64,000 nt of DNA, from assembly GCF_015767275.1 (NCBI RefSeq), contig NZ_JADWMY010000002.1, positions 492,930-556,929 on the forward strand, read 5' to 3'. The notes beneath the pieces were generated by a model. That model was not told the origin of the DNA. It did no database searches and worked only from the letters and a program-made list of their open reading frames with translations. Made by a program: the position numbers and the translations under genes. Positions 35,327-44,847 of this stretch are shown here, piece by piece (position 1 is the first letter of the stretch; the number at the start of each line of letters is the position of its first letter). Source of the stretch: Herbaspirillum sp. AP02. GTDB taxonomy: Bacteria > Pseudomonadota > Gammaproteobacteria > Burkholderiales > Burkholderiaceae_D.

Positions 35327-36402
35327 GTGCTTCCATGGATTCCAAACTGATTCCCGATACCGCCACCCACGGCGGTGGGCCGGGCTGGACGGCGCTGTTG
35401 CGTCATCCGCTGGTGCGCCCGCTGGCGGCACTGGCGCTGCTGCTGCTGATCGATTTCCTGCTGGTGCCGGGCTTCTTCAAGCTGGAGATCAAGGATGGTC
35501 ATCTGTATGGCGCGCTGATCGATATCGTCAACCGGGCCGCGCCGCTGATGCTGGCGGCGCTGGGCATGACCCTGGTCATCGCCACGCGTGGCGTGGATAT
35601 TTCGGTGGGTGCGGTGGTGGCCATTTCCGGCGCGGTCGCAGCGATCCTGATCGGTGGCAAGATGGTGGTGGTCAATGGTGTGCCGGAGTATGTCAGCAAC
35701 GTACCGATGGTGTGGGCGCTGGCCGCTGCCATGGGCGCGGCGCTGCTGTGCGGCGCCTGGAACGGCGTGCTGGTGGCGGGCCTGGGGCTGCAGCCCATCA
35801 TCGCCACGCTGATCCTGATGGTGGCCGGGCGCGGACTGGCGCAGTTGCTCACCGATGGCCAGATCGTGACGGTCTACTACAAGCCATTCTTCTTCTTGGG
35901 CGGCGGCTACCTGTTCGGCCTGCCGTTCTCGCTCTACATCGCCGTGGGCATGTTCCTGCTGCTGGCGCTGCTGATGAAGAAGACCGCCCTGGGCCTGTTC
36001 ATCGAATCGGTCGGCATCAACCCGGTGGCCTCGCGCCTGGCCGGCATCCGCACGGCGGCGCTGATCTTCTTCGTCTATATGTTCTGCAGCGCCTGCGCCG
36101 GGCTGGCCGGGCTGATGATCGCCTCCAACATCAAGAGCGCCGACGCCAACAACGCCGGCCTGCTGCTGGAGCTCGATGCCATCCTGGCCGTTACCCTGGG
36201 CGGCACCTCGCTGGCCGGGGGCAGGTTCAGCCTGGTGGGCAGCGTCATCGGTGCGCTCATCATCCAGACCCTGACCTATACGATCTATTCGCTGGGCGTG
36301 CCGCCCGAGGTCAACATGGTGGTCAAGTCCATCGTGGTGTTCCTGGTCTGCCTGTCGCAGTCGCCGCAATTCCGTCGCATGTTGAGGATGTCCAGATCAT
36401 GA
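35323..36402 (+). CDS. Sugar ABC transporter permease (YtfT-like)
   Basis: 359-residue inner-membrane permease of the BPD_transp_2 family with about 8-10 hydrophobic segments. Contains the GVDISVGAVVAISG motif conserved in ribose-type permeases and the late GGTSLAGGRFSLVGSVIGAL segment. Coupled to the ATPase gene upstream and to a second permease downstream (ATGA at both ends), the YtfT/YjfF heterodimer arrangement. Confidence 0.93.
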   Translation: MSASMDSKLIPDTATHGGGPGWTALLRHPLVRPLAALALLLLIDFLLVPGFFKLEIKDGHLYGALIDIVNRAAPLMLAALGMTLVIATRGVDISVGAVVAISGAVAAILIGGKMVVVNGVPEYVSNVPMVWALAAAMGAALLCGAWNGVLVAGLGLQPIIATLILMVAGRGLAQLLTDGQIVTVYYKPFFFLGGGYLFGLPFSLYIAVGMFLLLALLMKKTALGLFIESVGINPVASRLAGIRTAALIFFVYMFCSACAGLAGLMIASNIKSADANNAGLLLELDAILAVTLGGTSLAGGRFSLVGSVIGALIIQTLTYTIYSLGVPPEVNMVVKSIVVFLVCLSQSPQFRRMLRMSRS

Positions 36403-37421
36403 TGCTCGTTTCTTCCTTGCGGCGCGCTTCCCATGCGCCGTGGTTTACCTCCATGGTGACCGTGGTGTTGCTGGTGATTATGCTGCTTGCAGGGGCAGCA
36501 GGGTACGACGGTTTCCTGTCGCCGCAGGTGATGCTGAACCTGCTCATCGACAATGCCTTCCTGCTGGTGGTGGCCATCGGCATGAGTTTTGTCATCCTCT
36601 CCGGCGGCATCGACCTGTCGGTCGGTTCGGTGCTGGCGCTGACCACGATGGTGGCGGCCTTCCTGCTGCAGCACTGGCACTGGCCGCCGCTGCTGGTGAT
36701 GGTCACGGTCCTGCTGATGGGTGCCGGCTTCGGTGCCGCCATGGGCGCAATGATCCACTACTTCAAGCTGCAGGCTTTCATCGTGACGCTGGCTGGCATG
36801 TTCCTGGCGCGCGGCCTGTGCTACCTCATCAGTATCGATTCCATCACGATCGACGATCCCTTCTTCACGGCGATGTCGCAGACGCGCATCGAATTCGCGG
36901 GCCTGTTCATCTCGCCCAGCGTGGTGATCGCGCTGATCGTGCTGGCCGTGGCCATCTGGATGGCGCATGGCACGCGCTTCGGGCGCGCCGTCTATGCCAT
37001 CGGCGGCAGCGAAAGCTCGGCCATGCTGATGGGCTTGCCGGTGGCGCGCACCAAGGTCTTGGTCTATGCCTTCAGCGGTTTCTGCGCGTCGGTGGCCGGT
37101 CTGCTGTTCTCGTTCTACATGCTGTCCGGTTATGGATTGCATGCGCAGGGCGTGGAACTGGATGCGATTGCGGCCGTGGTCATCGGCGGCACCCTGCTCA
37201 CCGGTGGCTATGGTTATGTGGCCGGCACGCTCACCGGCGTGCTCATCCTTGGTGTGATCCAGACCCTCATCGCCTTCGATGGCAGCCTCAGTTCCTGGTG
37301 GACCAAGATCTTCATCGGCGCGCTCCTGTTCGTCTTTTGCGTCGCGCAACGTGTCATTTCCCTGGGGGCCCTGCGCGGCAAACCGGCCGGATCGGCGAAA
37401 GCCGCGCCAGCCGGCGCTTGA
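36399..37421 (+). CDS. Sugar ABC transporter permease (YjfF-like)
   Basis: 340-residue second permease of the heterodimer. Has GGIDLSVGSVLALTTM, the FKLQAFIVTLAGMFLARG segment and GGTLLTGGYGYVAGTLTG, all YjfF-like. Start taken at ATG 36399, which overlaps the previous stop; a second ATG follows at 36402. No terminator is seen after it before the chvE promoter at 37502. Confidence 0.93.
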   Translation: MMLVSSLRRASHAPWFTSMVTVVLLVIMLLAGAAGYDGFLSPQVMLNLLIDNAFLLVVAIGMSFVILSGGIDLSVGSVLALTTMVAAFLLQHWHWPPLLVMVTVLLMGAGFGAAMGAMIHYFKLQAFIVTLAGMFLARGLCYLISIDSITIDDPFFTAMSQTRIEFAGLFISPSVVIALIVLAVAIWMAHGTRFGRAVYAIGGSESSAMLMGLPVARTKVLVYAFSGFCASVAGLLFSFYMLSGYGLHAQGVELDAIAAVVIGGTLLTGGYGYVAGTLTGVLILGVIQTLIAFDGSLSSWWTKIFIGALLFVFCVAQRVISLGALRGKPAGSAKAAPAGA

Positions 37422-37501
37422 GCGGGTTTTTCTAAGCTTAATTAAGATAACTTTACATAGAGGGAGTTATACCGAAAAACATATCCATTACGCTCAAAAA
37501 A

Positions 37502-37539
37502 TCATTAGAAATGTATTGGTAAAGCAATTAATGTAGAGC
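37502..37539 (+). promoter_or_regulatory. Shared-pattern promoter, copy B (chvE operon)
   Basis: TTAGAA (-35, 37505-37510), 18-base spacer containing TATTGGT at the same offset as copy A, TAATGT (-10, 37529-37534), then AGAGC. Leader to the chvE ATG is about 100 bases. Confidence 0.65.
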
Positions 37540-37640
37540 CCGCAAAACAGTTGCTCTGCATGACATTCATCAGAACTAGCGGCGCTGTTTGTGAATAACT
37601 ACAACACGCCATTCCATAAAAGAGACTGGAGACTCATAGC

Positions 37641-38714
37641 ATGAAAATCAAATCGGTATTGACCGGCATCGCGCTCGGCCTGGGTGTCACCCTGATGTCC
37701 ATCAGCGCACAGGTGAGCGCGCAGAGCAAGTCGCTGGTCGGCGTGGCCATGCCCACCAAGTCCTCGGCACGCTGGATCGCCGACGGCAACAACATGGTCA
37801 AGGTCCTCAAGGAAAAGGGCTACCAGACCGACCTGCAATACGCCGAAGACGACATCCCCAACCAGCTGTCCCAGATCGAGAACATGCTGACCAAGGGCGC
37901 CAAGGTGCTGGTGATTGCCGCCATCGACGGCACCACCCTGACCGACGTGCTGCAGAAGGCCGCCGACAAGGGCGTCAAGGTCATCGCCTATGACCGCCTG
38001 ATCCGTGGTTCCAAGAACGTCGACTACTATGCCACCTTCGACAACTTCCAGGTCGGCGTGCTGCAGGCACAATCGCTGGAAAAGGCCCTGGGCCTGAAGG
38101 AAGGCAAGGGTCCGTTCAACATCGAACTGTTCGGCGGCTCCTCGGACGACAACAACGCCTTCTTCTTCTACAACGGCGCCATGTCGGTGCTGAAGCCTTA
38201 CATCGACAGCGGCAAGCTGGTGGTGCGCTCCAAGCAGATGGGCATGGACAAGGTCGCGACCCTGCGCTGGGATCCGGCTACCGCCCAGGCCCGTATGGAT
38301 AACCTGCTGTCGGCCTTCTATACCAACGCCAAGGTCAATGCCGTGCTGTCGCCGTATGACGGCCTGTCCATCGGTATCCTGTCGTCGCTGCGCGGCGTCG
38401 GCTACGGTACCCCGCAACAGCCCTTCCCGTATGTCTCGGGTCAGGATGCGGAAGTGCAGTCGGTCAAGTCCATCATCCGTGGCGAGCAGTATTCCACCAT
38501 CTTCAAGGATACCCGCGAGCTGGCCAAGGTCACCGTCGGTATGGTCGATGCCGTGCTGGGTGGCAAGCAGCCCCAGATCAACGACACCAAGACCTATAAC
38601 AATGGCGTGAAGGTGGTGCCGTCGTACCTGCTCAAGCCGGTCGTGGTGGACAAGTCGAACTGGAAGGAAGTCCTGATCGGCAGCGGCTACTACACCGAAG
38701 CCCAACTGAAGTAA
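37641..38714 (+). CDS. chvE: ChvE-type multiple monosaccharide-binding protein
   Basis: 357-residue periplasmic sugar-binding protein. Signal peptide ends VSA|Q at residue 27; mature chain starts [19 protein letters not shown] as in ChvE/XylF proteins. [15 protein letters not shown] and the [16 protein letters not shown] hinge are typical. ChvE binds galactose, arabinose, xylose, glucose and fucose and in Agrobacterium also mediates chemotaxis and vir induction. GGAGACT precedes the ATG. First gene of chvE-gguA-gguB, with a LysR regulator of the GbpR type nearby, as in Agrobacterium and Azospirillum. Confidence 0.93.
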   Translation: MKIKSVLTGIALGLGVTLMSISAQVSAQSKSLVGVAMPTKSSARWIADGNNMVKVLKEKGYQTDLQYAEDDIPNQLSQIENMLTKGAKVLVIAAIDGTTLTDVLQKAADKGVKVIAYDRLIRGSKNVDYYATFDNFQVGVLQAQSLEKALGLKEGKGPFNIELFGGSSDDNNAFFFYNGAMSVLKPYIDSGKLVVRSKQMGMDKVATLRWDPATAQARMDNLLSAFYTNAKVNAVLSPYDGLSIGILSSLRGVGYGTPQQPFPYVSGQDAEVQSVKSIIRGEQYSTIFKDTRELAKVTVGMVDAVLGGKQPQINDTKTYNNGVKVVPSYLLKPVVVDKSNWKEVLIGSGYYTEAQLK

Positions 38715-38722
38715 GCACCACC

Positions 38723-38758
38723 CGGGCGGCGTCGATGACATCTGCTCTGCGCCGCCCG
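38723..38758 (+). repeat. Hairpin just after chvE
   Basis: 9-bp inverted repeat CGGGCGGCG (38723-38731) and CGCCGCCCG (38750-38758) with an 18-base loop. First of two hairpins in the chvE-gguA space; ends CTGAATCTTT but lacks a clean T-run. Confidence 0.6.
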
Positions 38759-38815
38759 CTGAATCTTTCGCAGCACGCATACACAAGATCAGCATAGTCC
38801 CGCCCTGTGCGGGGC

Positions 38816-38866
38816 TGGGCCTGTTCACATTCAATCGCACCCGCGGATTGAATGTGAACAGGCCCA
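38816..38866 (+). repeat. Perfect 21-bp intercistronic hairpin
   Basis: Arms 38816-38836 and 38846-38866 are exact reverse complements (outer bases TGGGCCTGTT / AACAGGCCCA) around a 9-base loop. Not followed by a T-run. It lies between chvE and gguA, about 100 bases before the gguA start. Probable mRNA-stabilising or attenuating element. Confidence 0.9.
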
Positions 38867-38967
38867 AATACTTTCAGGATAATGTGCTTGCACCAAAGCA
38901 ATGCACACGAGATAAAAAATCCGGCTTGGCAGAGCGTCGCAAGACCGGCAGAAGAGAGGTCAGCATC

Positions 38968-40524
38968 ATGAGCAACATTCTGGAAATGCGCGGCATCGAG
39001 AAGAGCTTCCCGGGTGTGAAGGCGTTGAACAACGTCAACCTGGCGGTGCGCGAGGGCGAGATCCATGCGATCGTCGGCGAAAACGGCGCGGGCAAATCCA
39101 CGCTGATGAAGGTGCTCTCCGGCGTCTACCCGCATGGCACCTATTCCGGCGACATCGTCTACAAGGATGAGGTACGCGCCTTCAAGGATATCCGCGACAG
39201 CGAACATCTGGGCATCATCATCATCCACCAGGAGCTGGCATTGGTACCGCTGCTGTCGGTGATGGAAAACCTGTTCCTCGGTAACGAGCAGGCGCATGGC
39301 GGCGTGATCGACTGGGAACAGTCCTACGTGCGCGCCAAGGCGCTGCTGGCCAAGGTCGGCCTGAAGGAATCGCCGTTGACCAAGGTGGGTGATCTGGGGG
39401 TGGGCAAGCAACAGCTGATCGAGATCGCCAAAGCGCTGTCCAAGGAAGTCAAGCTGCTGATTCTGGATGAGCCGACCGCCAGCCTCAATGAAAGCGACTC
39501 CGATGCACTGCTGGAACTGCTGCTGGAACTGAAGCGCCAGGGCATCGCCTCGATCCTGATCTCGCACAAGCTCAACGAAATTTCCAAGGTGGCCGACTCC
39601 ATCACCGTGCTGCGCGACGGCACCACGGTCGATACCTTCGACTGCCGCGCCGAACCGATCAGCGAAGATCGCATCATCCAGCACATGGTGGGTCGCGAGA
39701 TGGCGGACCGCTATCCGCAGCGTGACCCCAAGATCGGCGAGGTCATCTTCGAGGTGCGCGACTGGCGTGTGCATCATCCGCTGCACGCGGACCGGCTGGC
39801 CATCAAGGACGTCAACATGAGCGTGCGCGCCGGCGAGATCGTCGGCATCGCCGGTCTGATGGGGGCGGGCCGTACCGAACTGGCCAAGAGCATCTTCGGC
39901 CGCGCCTATGGCAAGAAGATCACCGGCAAGGCCTTCCTGCACGGCAAGGAAGTGGACCTCTCCACCATTGGCAAGGCGATTGACAAGGGCATCGCCTACG
40001 TGACCGAAGACCGCAAGGGCGACGGCCTGGTGCTGGAAGAAGACATCAAGAAGAACATCTCGCTGGCCAACCTGGAGGGTGTCTCGGAGCGCTCCGTCAT
40101 CGACGAGGCGCGCGAATACAAGATCGCTGCCGACTTCAAGGCGCAGATGCGCATCCGCTGTTCCAGCGTGCTGCAGAAGGTGGTCAACCTGTCCGGCGGC
40201 AATCAGCAGAAGGTGGTGCTGTCGAAGTGGCTGTTCTCGCAACCGGAAGTGCTGATCCTGGACGAACCCACGCGCGGCATCGACGTCGGCGCCAAGTTCG
40301 AGATCTACAACATCATCAGCAAGCTGGCCGCCGAGGGCAAGTGCATCATCATGATCTCGTCGGAGATGCCGGAACTGCTGGGCATGTGCGACCGCATCTA
40401 CGTGATGAACGAAGGTCAGTTCGTGGGCCACATCCCCAAGCAGGAAGCCAGCCAGGAAAACATCATGCGCGCCATCATGCGCAACAAGCGGATCGACGAT
40501 TCCAGCCTGTCGCAGGCGGCATGA
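38968..40524 (+). CDS. gguA: Multiple monosaccharide ABC transporter ATP-binding protein
   Basis: 518-residue double ATPase. Walker [10 protein letters not shown] near residue 37, Walker [13 protein letters not shown]; second half with [35 protein letters not shown] and [15 protein letters not shown]. The [12 protein letters not shown] insertion is typical of GguA/XylG. The ATG at 38968 follows AGAGAGG; the open frame to 38848 crosses the hairpin and is leader. Confidence 0.95.
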   Translation: MSNILEMRGIEKSFPGVKALNNVNLAVREGEIHAIVGENGAGKSTLMKVLSGVYPHGTYSGDIVYKDEVRAFKDIRDSEHLGIIIIHQELALVPLLSVMENLFLGNEQAHGGVIDWEQSYVRAKALLAKVGLKESPLTKVGDLGVGKQQLIEIAKALSKEVKLLILDEPTASLNESDSDALLELLLELKRQGIASILISHKLNEISKVADSITVLRDGTTVDTFDCRAEPISEDRIIQHMVGREMADRYPQRDPKIGEVIFEVRDWRVHHPLHADRLAIKDVNMSVRAGEIVGIAGLMGAGRTELAKSIFGRAYGKKITGKAFLHGKEVDLSTIGKAIDKGIAYVTEDRKGDGLVLEEDIKKNISLANLEGVSERSVIDEAREYKIAADFKAQMRIRCSSVLQKVVNLSGGNQQKVVLSKWLFSQPEVLILDEPTRGIDVGAKFEIYNIISKLAAEGKCIIMISSEMPELLGMCDRIYVMNEGQFVGHIPKQEASQENIMRAIMRNKRIDDSSLSQAA

Positions 40525-40610
40525 GAGCCTGAGAATCTATCTGACATCAAGCCGGGGCCAAACCGGCGGCATTCATCATAAAGACCAGAGAGCACCTGAG
40601 GAGCAAGACA

Positions 40611-41822
40611 ATGGAAAGTATTGACGTGAGCAAGAAACCGGCCGTCACCAGCGGCGCTGCCGAAAAGAAGGACTACGGCAGCTTCCTGAAGAACAACATG
40701 CGTGAATACGGCATGCTGATGTCGTTGGTGGCCATCATGGCCTTCTTCCAGATCATGACCGACGGCACGCTGATGCGTCCGCTGAACCTGACCAACCTGG
40801 TGCTGCAGAACAGCTACATCGTCATCATGGCGCTGGGCATGCTGATGGTGATCGTGGCCGGTCACATCGACCTGTCGGTGGGTTCGGTGGTGGGCCTGAT
40901 CGGCGCGCTGGCAGCGGTGCTGATGGTGGACTATGGCTGGGGCTTCGTGCCGGCCTCGATCGTCTGCCTGATCGCCGGCGGCCTGATCGGCGCGGCGCAG
41001 GGTTACTGGATCGCGTACTTCAAGATCCCCTCCTTCATCGTCACCCTGGCCGGCATGCTGGTCTTCAAGGGCATGGCGCTGGCGCTGCTGCAGGGCCAGT
41101 CCCTGGGCCCGTTCCCGCCGACCTTCCAGATGCTGTCCTCGGGCTTCATCCCGGAACTGACGGACAATGCAAGCTTCCGCACCACCTCGCTGATTGTCGG
41201 CGTACTGGCCGCCGTCGTGCTGGTGCTGGTCAAGCTGCATGGCCGTCGCAAGCAGACCAAGCATGGCATGGAAGATGAACCGGTCCTGTTCTTCATGTTG
41301 AAGAACGGCTTGTTCGCTGCCGCCATCATCGCCTTCAGCTACCTGCTGTCGACCTATCGCGGTATGCCCAACGTCCTGATCATCATGTTCGCCCTGATGG
41401 TGTTGTACAGCTTCGTCACCAGCCGCACCACCCTGGGCCGTCGCGTCTATGCCGTGGGCGGCAACGAGAAGGCGGCCAAGCTGTCCGGCATCAAGACCGA
41501 ACGCGTGTCCTTCTTCACCTTCGTCAACATGGGCGTGCTGGCGGCGCTGGCCGGCCTGATCTTCGCGGCCCGCCTGAACACCGCCACCCCCAAGGCCGGC
41601 CTGGGCTTCGAGCTGGACGTGATTGCGGCCTGCTTCATCGGCGGCGCCTCGGCTTCCGGCGGCGTGGGCAAGGTGATGGGCGCGGTCATCGGCGCCTTCG
41701 TGATGGGCGTGATGAACAACGGCATGTCCATCATGGGCATCGGCATCGACTACCAGCAGATGATCAAGGGCTTCGTGCTGCTGATGGCGGTGTGCTTCGA
41801 CGTCTACAACAAGAACAAGTAA
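40611..41822 (+). CDS. gguB: Multiple monosaccharide ABC transporter permease
   Basis: 403-residue permease of the GguB/XylH group: N-terminal cytoplasmic arm, GHIDLSVGSVVGLIGAL motif, the FKIPSFIVTLAGMLVFKG segment, and a hydrophilic central loop near LHGRRKQTKHG that is longer than in RbsC. GAGGAG precedes the ATG. Single permease, so it acts as a homodimer with GguA. A terminator follows. Confidence 0.95.
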   Translation: MESIDVSKKPAVTSGAAEKKDYGSFLKNNMREYGMLMSLVAIMAFFQIMTDGTLMRPLNLTNLVLQNSYIVIMALGMLMVIVAGHIDLSVGSVVGLIGALAAVLMVDYGWGFVPASIVCLIAGGLIGAAQGYWIAYFKIPSFIVTLAGMLVFKGMALALLQGQSLGPFPPTFQMLSSGFIPELTDNASFRTTSLIVGVLAAVVLVLVKLHGRRKQTKHGMEDEPVLFFMLKNGLFAAAIIAFSYLLSTYRGMPNVLIIMFALMVLYSFVTSRTTLGRRVYAVGGNEKAAKLSGIKTERVSFFTFVNMGVLAALAGLIFAARLNTATPKAGLGFELDVIAACFIGGASASGGVGKVMGAVIGAFVMGVMNNGMSIMGIGIDYQQMIKGFVLLMAVCFDVYNKNK

Positions 41823-41833
41823 TCCGGATGAGC

Positions 41834-41859
41834 AAGGCGGGCAGGGTTGCCCGCCTTTT
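41834..41859 (+). terminator. Terminator after gguB
   Basis: AAGGCGGGC (41834-41842) with GCCCGCCTT (41849-41857), 6-base loop, TTTT. The short T-run may allow partial read-through into the dehydratase gene. Confidence 0.75.
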
Positions 41860-41909
41860 GCATTCGGGACCACCAGATCCTTCCGTTTCCTTCAGTCAGG
41901 AATTCAACA

Positions 41910-43667
41910 ATGAGTAGCGACAAAAAAGACAAGAGCCGCACCCTGCGCTCGGCCGGCTGGTTCGGTACTGCCGACAAGAACGGCTTCATGTACCGCAGCT
42001 GGATGAAGAACCAGGGCATCCCCGATCACGAATTCCAGGGCAAGCCGGTCATCGGCATCTGCAACACCTGGTCGGAACTGACGCCCTGCAATGCGCACTT
42101 CCGCAAGATCGCCGAACACGTGCGTCGCGGCATCATCGAAGCCGGTGGCTTCCCGGTGGAGTTCCCGGTGTTCTCCAATGGCGAATCCAACCTGCGCCCG
42201 ACCGCCATGCTGACCCGCAACCTGGCCAGCATGGATGTGGAAGAATCGATCCGCGGCAATCCGATCGATGGCGTGGTGCTGTTGACCGGCTGCGACAAGA
42301 CCACCCCGGCCCTGCTGATGGGTGCGGCCAGCTGCGACGTGCCGGCCATCGTCGTGACCGGCGGTCCGATGCTGAACGGCAAGCACCAGGGTCGCGATAT
42401 CGGTTCGGGCACGGTGGTGTGGCAACTGTCGGAGCAGGTCAAGGCCGGCGAGATCACCATCCATGACTTCATGGCCGCCGAAGCTGGCATGTCGCGCTCG
42501 GCCGGTACCTGCAACACCATGGGCACGGCTTCCACCATGGCCTGCATGGCCGAGTCGCTAGGCGTGTCGCTGCCGCACAATGCGGCCATTCCGGCCGTCG
42601 ATGCGCGCCGCTACGTGCTGGCGCACCTGTCCGGCATGCGTATCGTCGACATGGTCTGGGAAGGTCTGACCCTGTCCAAGATCCTGACCCGCAAGGCCTT
42701 CGAGAATGCCATCCGCACCAATGCCGCCATCGGCGGTTCCACCAATGCCGTGATCCACCTGAAGGCCATTGCCGGCCGCATGGGCGTGGACCTGGAGCTG
42801 GAAGACTGGACCCGCATCGGCCGCGGCACTCCCACCATTGTTGACCTGCAGCCCTCGGGCCGCTACCTGATGGAAGAGTTCTACTACGCCGGTGGCCTGC
42901 CGGCTGTGCTGCGCCGCCTGGGCGAAGCCGACCTGCTGCCGCATCCGGATGCGCTGACGGCGAACGGCAAGACCATGTGGGACAACGTCAAGGACGCGCC
43001 GATCTACAACGACGAAGTGGTGCGTCCGCTGGCCAAGCCGCTGATCGAGGATGGCGGCATCTGCATCCTGCGTGGCAACCTGGCGCCGCGCGGCGCGGTG
43101 CTGAAGCCCTCGGCGGCCACCCCAGAACTGATGAAGCATCGCGGCCGCGCCGTGGTGTTCGAGGACTTCAACCACTACAAGGAACGCATCAACGATCCGG
43201 ACCTGGATGTCGATGCCTCCTGCGTGCTGGTGATGAAGAATGTCGGTCCCAAGGGTTACCCGGGCATGGCCGAAGTGGGCAACATGGGCTTGCCGCCCAA
43301 GGTGCTGGCCACCGGTGTCAAGGACATGGTGCGCATCTCGGATGCCCGCATGAGCGGCACCGCCTATGGCACGGTGATCCTGCATGTGGCGCCGGAAGCG
43401 GCTGCCGGCGGACCGCTGGGCATTGTCCAGGATGGCGACTTCATCGAACTGGACGCCTATGCCGGCAAGTTGCAGCTCGACATCAGTGAAGAGGAAATGC
43501 AGCGCCGCCTGGCAGAACGTGCCAAGGTACTGGCGGCGCGCAAGCCGGAAATGGTCGGCGGCTACCAGTCCCTGTACGTGGACCGCGTGCTGCAGGCCGA
43601 CGAAGGCTGCGACTTCGACTTCCTGGTCGGCTGCCGTGGCGCAGCCGTTCCCAAGCATTCGCACTGA
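41910..43667 (+). CDS. IlvD/EDD-family sugar-acid dehydratase (arabinonate/xylonate type)
   Basis: 585-residue [2Fe-2S] dehydratase that turns an aldonate into its 2-keto-3-deoxy form. Cluster cysteines are in ICNTWSELTPCN, LTGCDKTTP and AGTCNTMGTAST. The N-terminus LRSAGWFGTADKNGFMYRSW is typical of L-arabinonate and related pentonate dehydratases, not of IlvD. The ATG at 41910 gives this N-terminus. Next to chvE-gguAB and an SDR dehydrogenase it suggests non-phosphorylative L-arabinose, D-xylose or D-galactose oxidation; which sugar cannot be settled by eye. Confidence 0.9.
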   Translation: MSSDKKDKSRTLRSAGWFGTADKNGFMYRSWMKNQGIPDHEFQGKPVIGICNTWSELTPCNAHFRKIAEHVRRGIIEAGGFPVEFPVFSNGESNLRPTAMLTRNLASMDVEESIRGNPIDGVVLLTGCDKTTPALLMGAASCDVPAIVVTGGPMLNGKHQGRDIGSGTVVWQLSEQVKAGEITIHDFMAAEAGMSRSAGTCNTMGTASTMACMAESLGVSLPHNAAIPAVDARRYVLAHLSGMRIVDMVWEGLTLSKILTRKAFENAIRTNAAIGGSTNAVIHLKAIAGRMGVDLELEDWTRIGRGTPTIVDLQPSGRYLMEEFYYAGGLPAVLRRLGEADLLPHPDALTANGKTMWDNVKDAPIYNDEVVRPLAKPLIEDGGICILRGNLAPRGAVLKPSAATPELMKHRGRAVVFEDFNHYKERINDPDLDVDASCVLVMKNVGPKGYPGMAEVGNMGLPPKVLATGVKDMVRISDARMSGTAYGTVILHVAPEAAAGGPLGIVQDGDFIELDAYAGKLQLDISEEEMQRRLAERAKVLAARKPEMVGGYQSLYVDRVLQADEGCDFDFLVGCRGAAVPKHSH

Positions 43668-43686
43668 TCCATCACGACAAGACAGC

Positions 43687-43715
43687 GCCGGTGTCGGCAT
43701 CGGCATGACACCGGC
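43687..43715 (+). repeat. Hairpin between dehydratase and SDR genes
   Basis: 9-bp inverted repeat GCCGGTGTC (43687-43695) and GACACCGGC (43707-43715) with an 11-base loop and no T-run; a weaker counterpart of the other intercistronic hairpins in this island. Confidence 0.55.
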
Positions 43716-43730
43716 CAGCAAGGAAACCCT

Positions 43731-44516
43731 ATGAGCAATACTCCCCAGAACGTGCAGCTGGCGAATTTTCCCAGCCTGAAGGGCAAGCGCGTTTTCATTA
43801 CCGGCGGCGGCACCGGCATTGGTGCGGCCATTGTCGAGGCGTTTGCGCAACAGGGCGCGCACGTGGCCTTCGTCGATATCGCCCGCGAAGCCAGCGAGAC
43901 ACTGTGCAATGAGCTGGCCAGCGCCGGCTATCCCAAGCCGCTGTTCCGCCACTGCGACCTGCGCGACATCCCGGCATTCCAGAAGACCATTGCCGAGCTG
44001 CAGGGTGAGCTTGGTGACTTCGATGTGCTGGTCAACAACGCCGCCAATGACGAACGTCACAAGCTGGAAGACGTGACCCTCGATTACTGGAACGACCGCA
44101 TCGCCATCAACCAGCGCCCGTCCTTCTTCGCCGTGCAAGCGGTGGTGGACGGCATGAAGCGTCGTGGCGGCGGCTCCATCATCAACTTCAGTTCCATCAG
44201 CTGGCATCAGTCCAGCGGCGGATTCCCGGTGTACACCACGGCCAAGGCCTCGACCCTGGGCCTGACCCGCGGTCTGGCGCGCGACCTCGGTCCGCACCGG
44301 ATCCGCGTCAACACCGTCACACCGGGCTGGGTCATGACGGAGCGCCAGATCAAGCTGTGGCTGGATGAAGAAGGCAAGAAGGCCATTGCACGCAACCAGT
44401 GCCTGCAGGACGACTTGTTGCCCTGGCACCTGGCGCGCATGGTGCTGTTCCTGGCCGCCGATGACAGCGCGATGTGCACCGCGCAGGAATTCATCGTCGA
44501 TGCCGGTTGGGTGTAA
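43731..44516 (+). CDS. Short-chain dehydrogenase, probable aldose 1-dehydrogenase
   Basis: 261-residue classical SDR. Cofactor motif GGGTGIG at residues 25-31, NNAANDERH instead of the usual NNAG, catalytic Tyr168-x3-Lys172 (VYTTAK) with Ser in FSSISWHQ. It resembles D-xylose/D-galactose/L-arabinose 1-dehydrogenases of Caulobacter XylB type, which form the sugar lactone. AAGGAAA precedes the ATG. Second gene after the dehydratase, then a strong terminator. Confidence 0.85.
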   Translation: MSNTPQNVQLANFPSLKGKRVFITGGGTGIGAAIVEAFAQQGAHVAFVDIAREASETLCNELASAGYPKPLFRHCDLRDIPAFQKTIAELQGELGDFDVLVNNAANDERHKLEDVTLDYWNDRIAINQRPSFFAVQAVVDGMKRRGGGSIINFSSISWHQSSGGFPVYTTAKASTLGLTRGLARDLGPHRIRVNTVTPGWVMTERQIKLWLDEEGKKAIARNQCLQDDLLPWHLARMVLFLAADDSAMCTAQEFIVDAGWV

Positions 44517-44562
44517 GGCAGGATCGATTCCGCTGTTTTAGCGTGAATTTGCGTGGAGCATC

Positions 44563-44595
44563 AAAAAGAGTCGCCATTTGGCGACTCTTTTTTTT
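44563..44595 (+). terminator. Rho-independent terminator
   Basis: GAGTCGCC (44568-44575) and GGCGACTC (44580-44587), ATTT loop, A-run before and eight T after. Ends the dehydratase-SDR operon and may act in both directions. Confidence 0.92.
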
Positions 44596-44847
44596 GCGGC
44601 GTATTCCCGTTTTTGTTCGGATGGGGCCGGGCTGTCATACAACTCGGAAAAACTAAGTTTTTTGTCGCGTTATAGTGTTGTTTTTTTGCTGCGAATTTTT
44701 AATGAATTGATGCGCTTAGAATTGTTTCGAGTAACCGTGATTTTTGAATTTTCAGATCGGCTTACTCTTCCTTACATTTCTTAATAAAACTCGGCGCGGT
44801 TCCGCCACCCCGGCAGTGCACAATGCGCGGGTTGGCGAGGATGTGGA

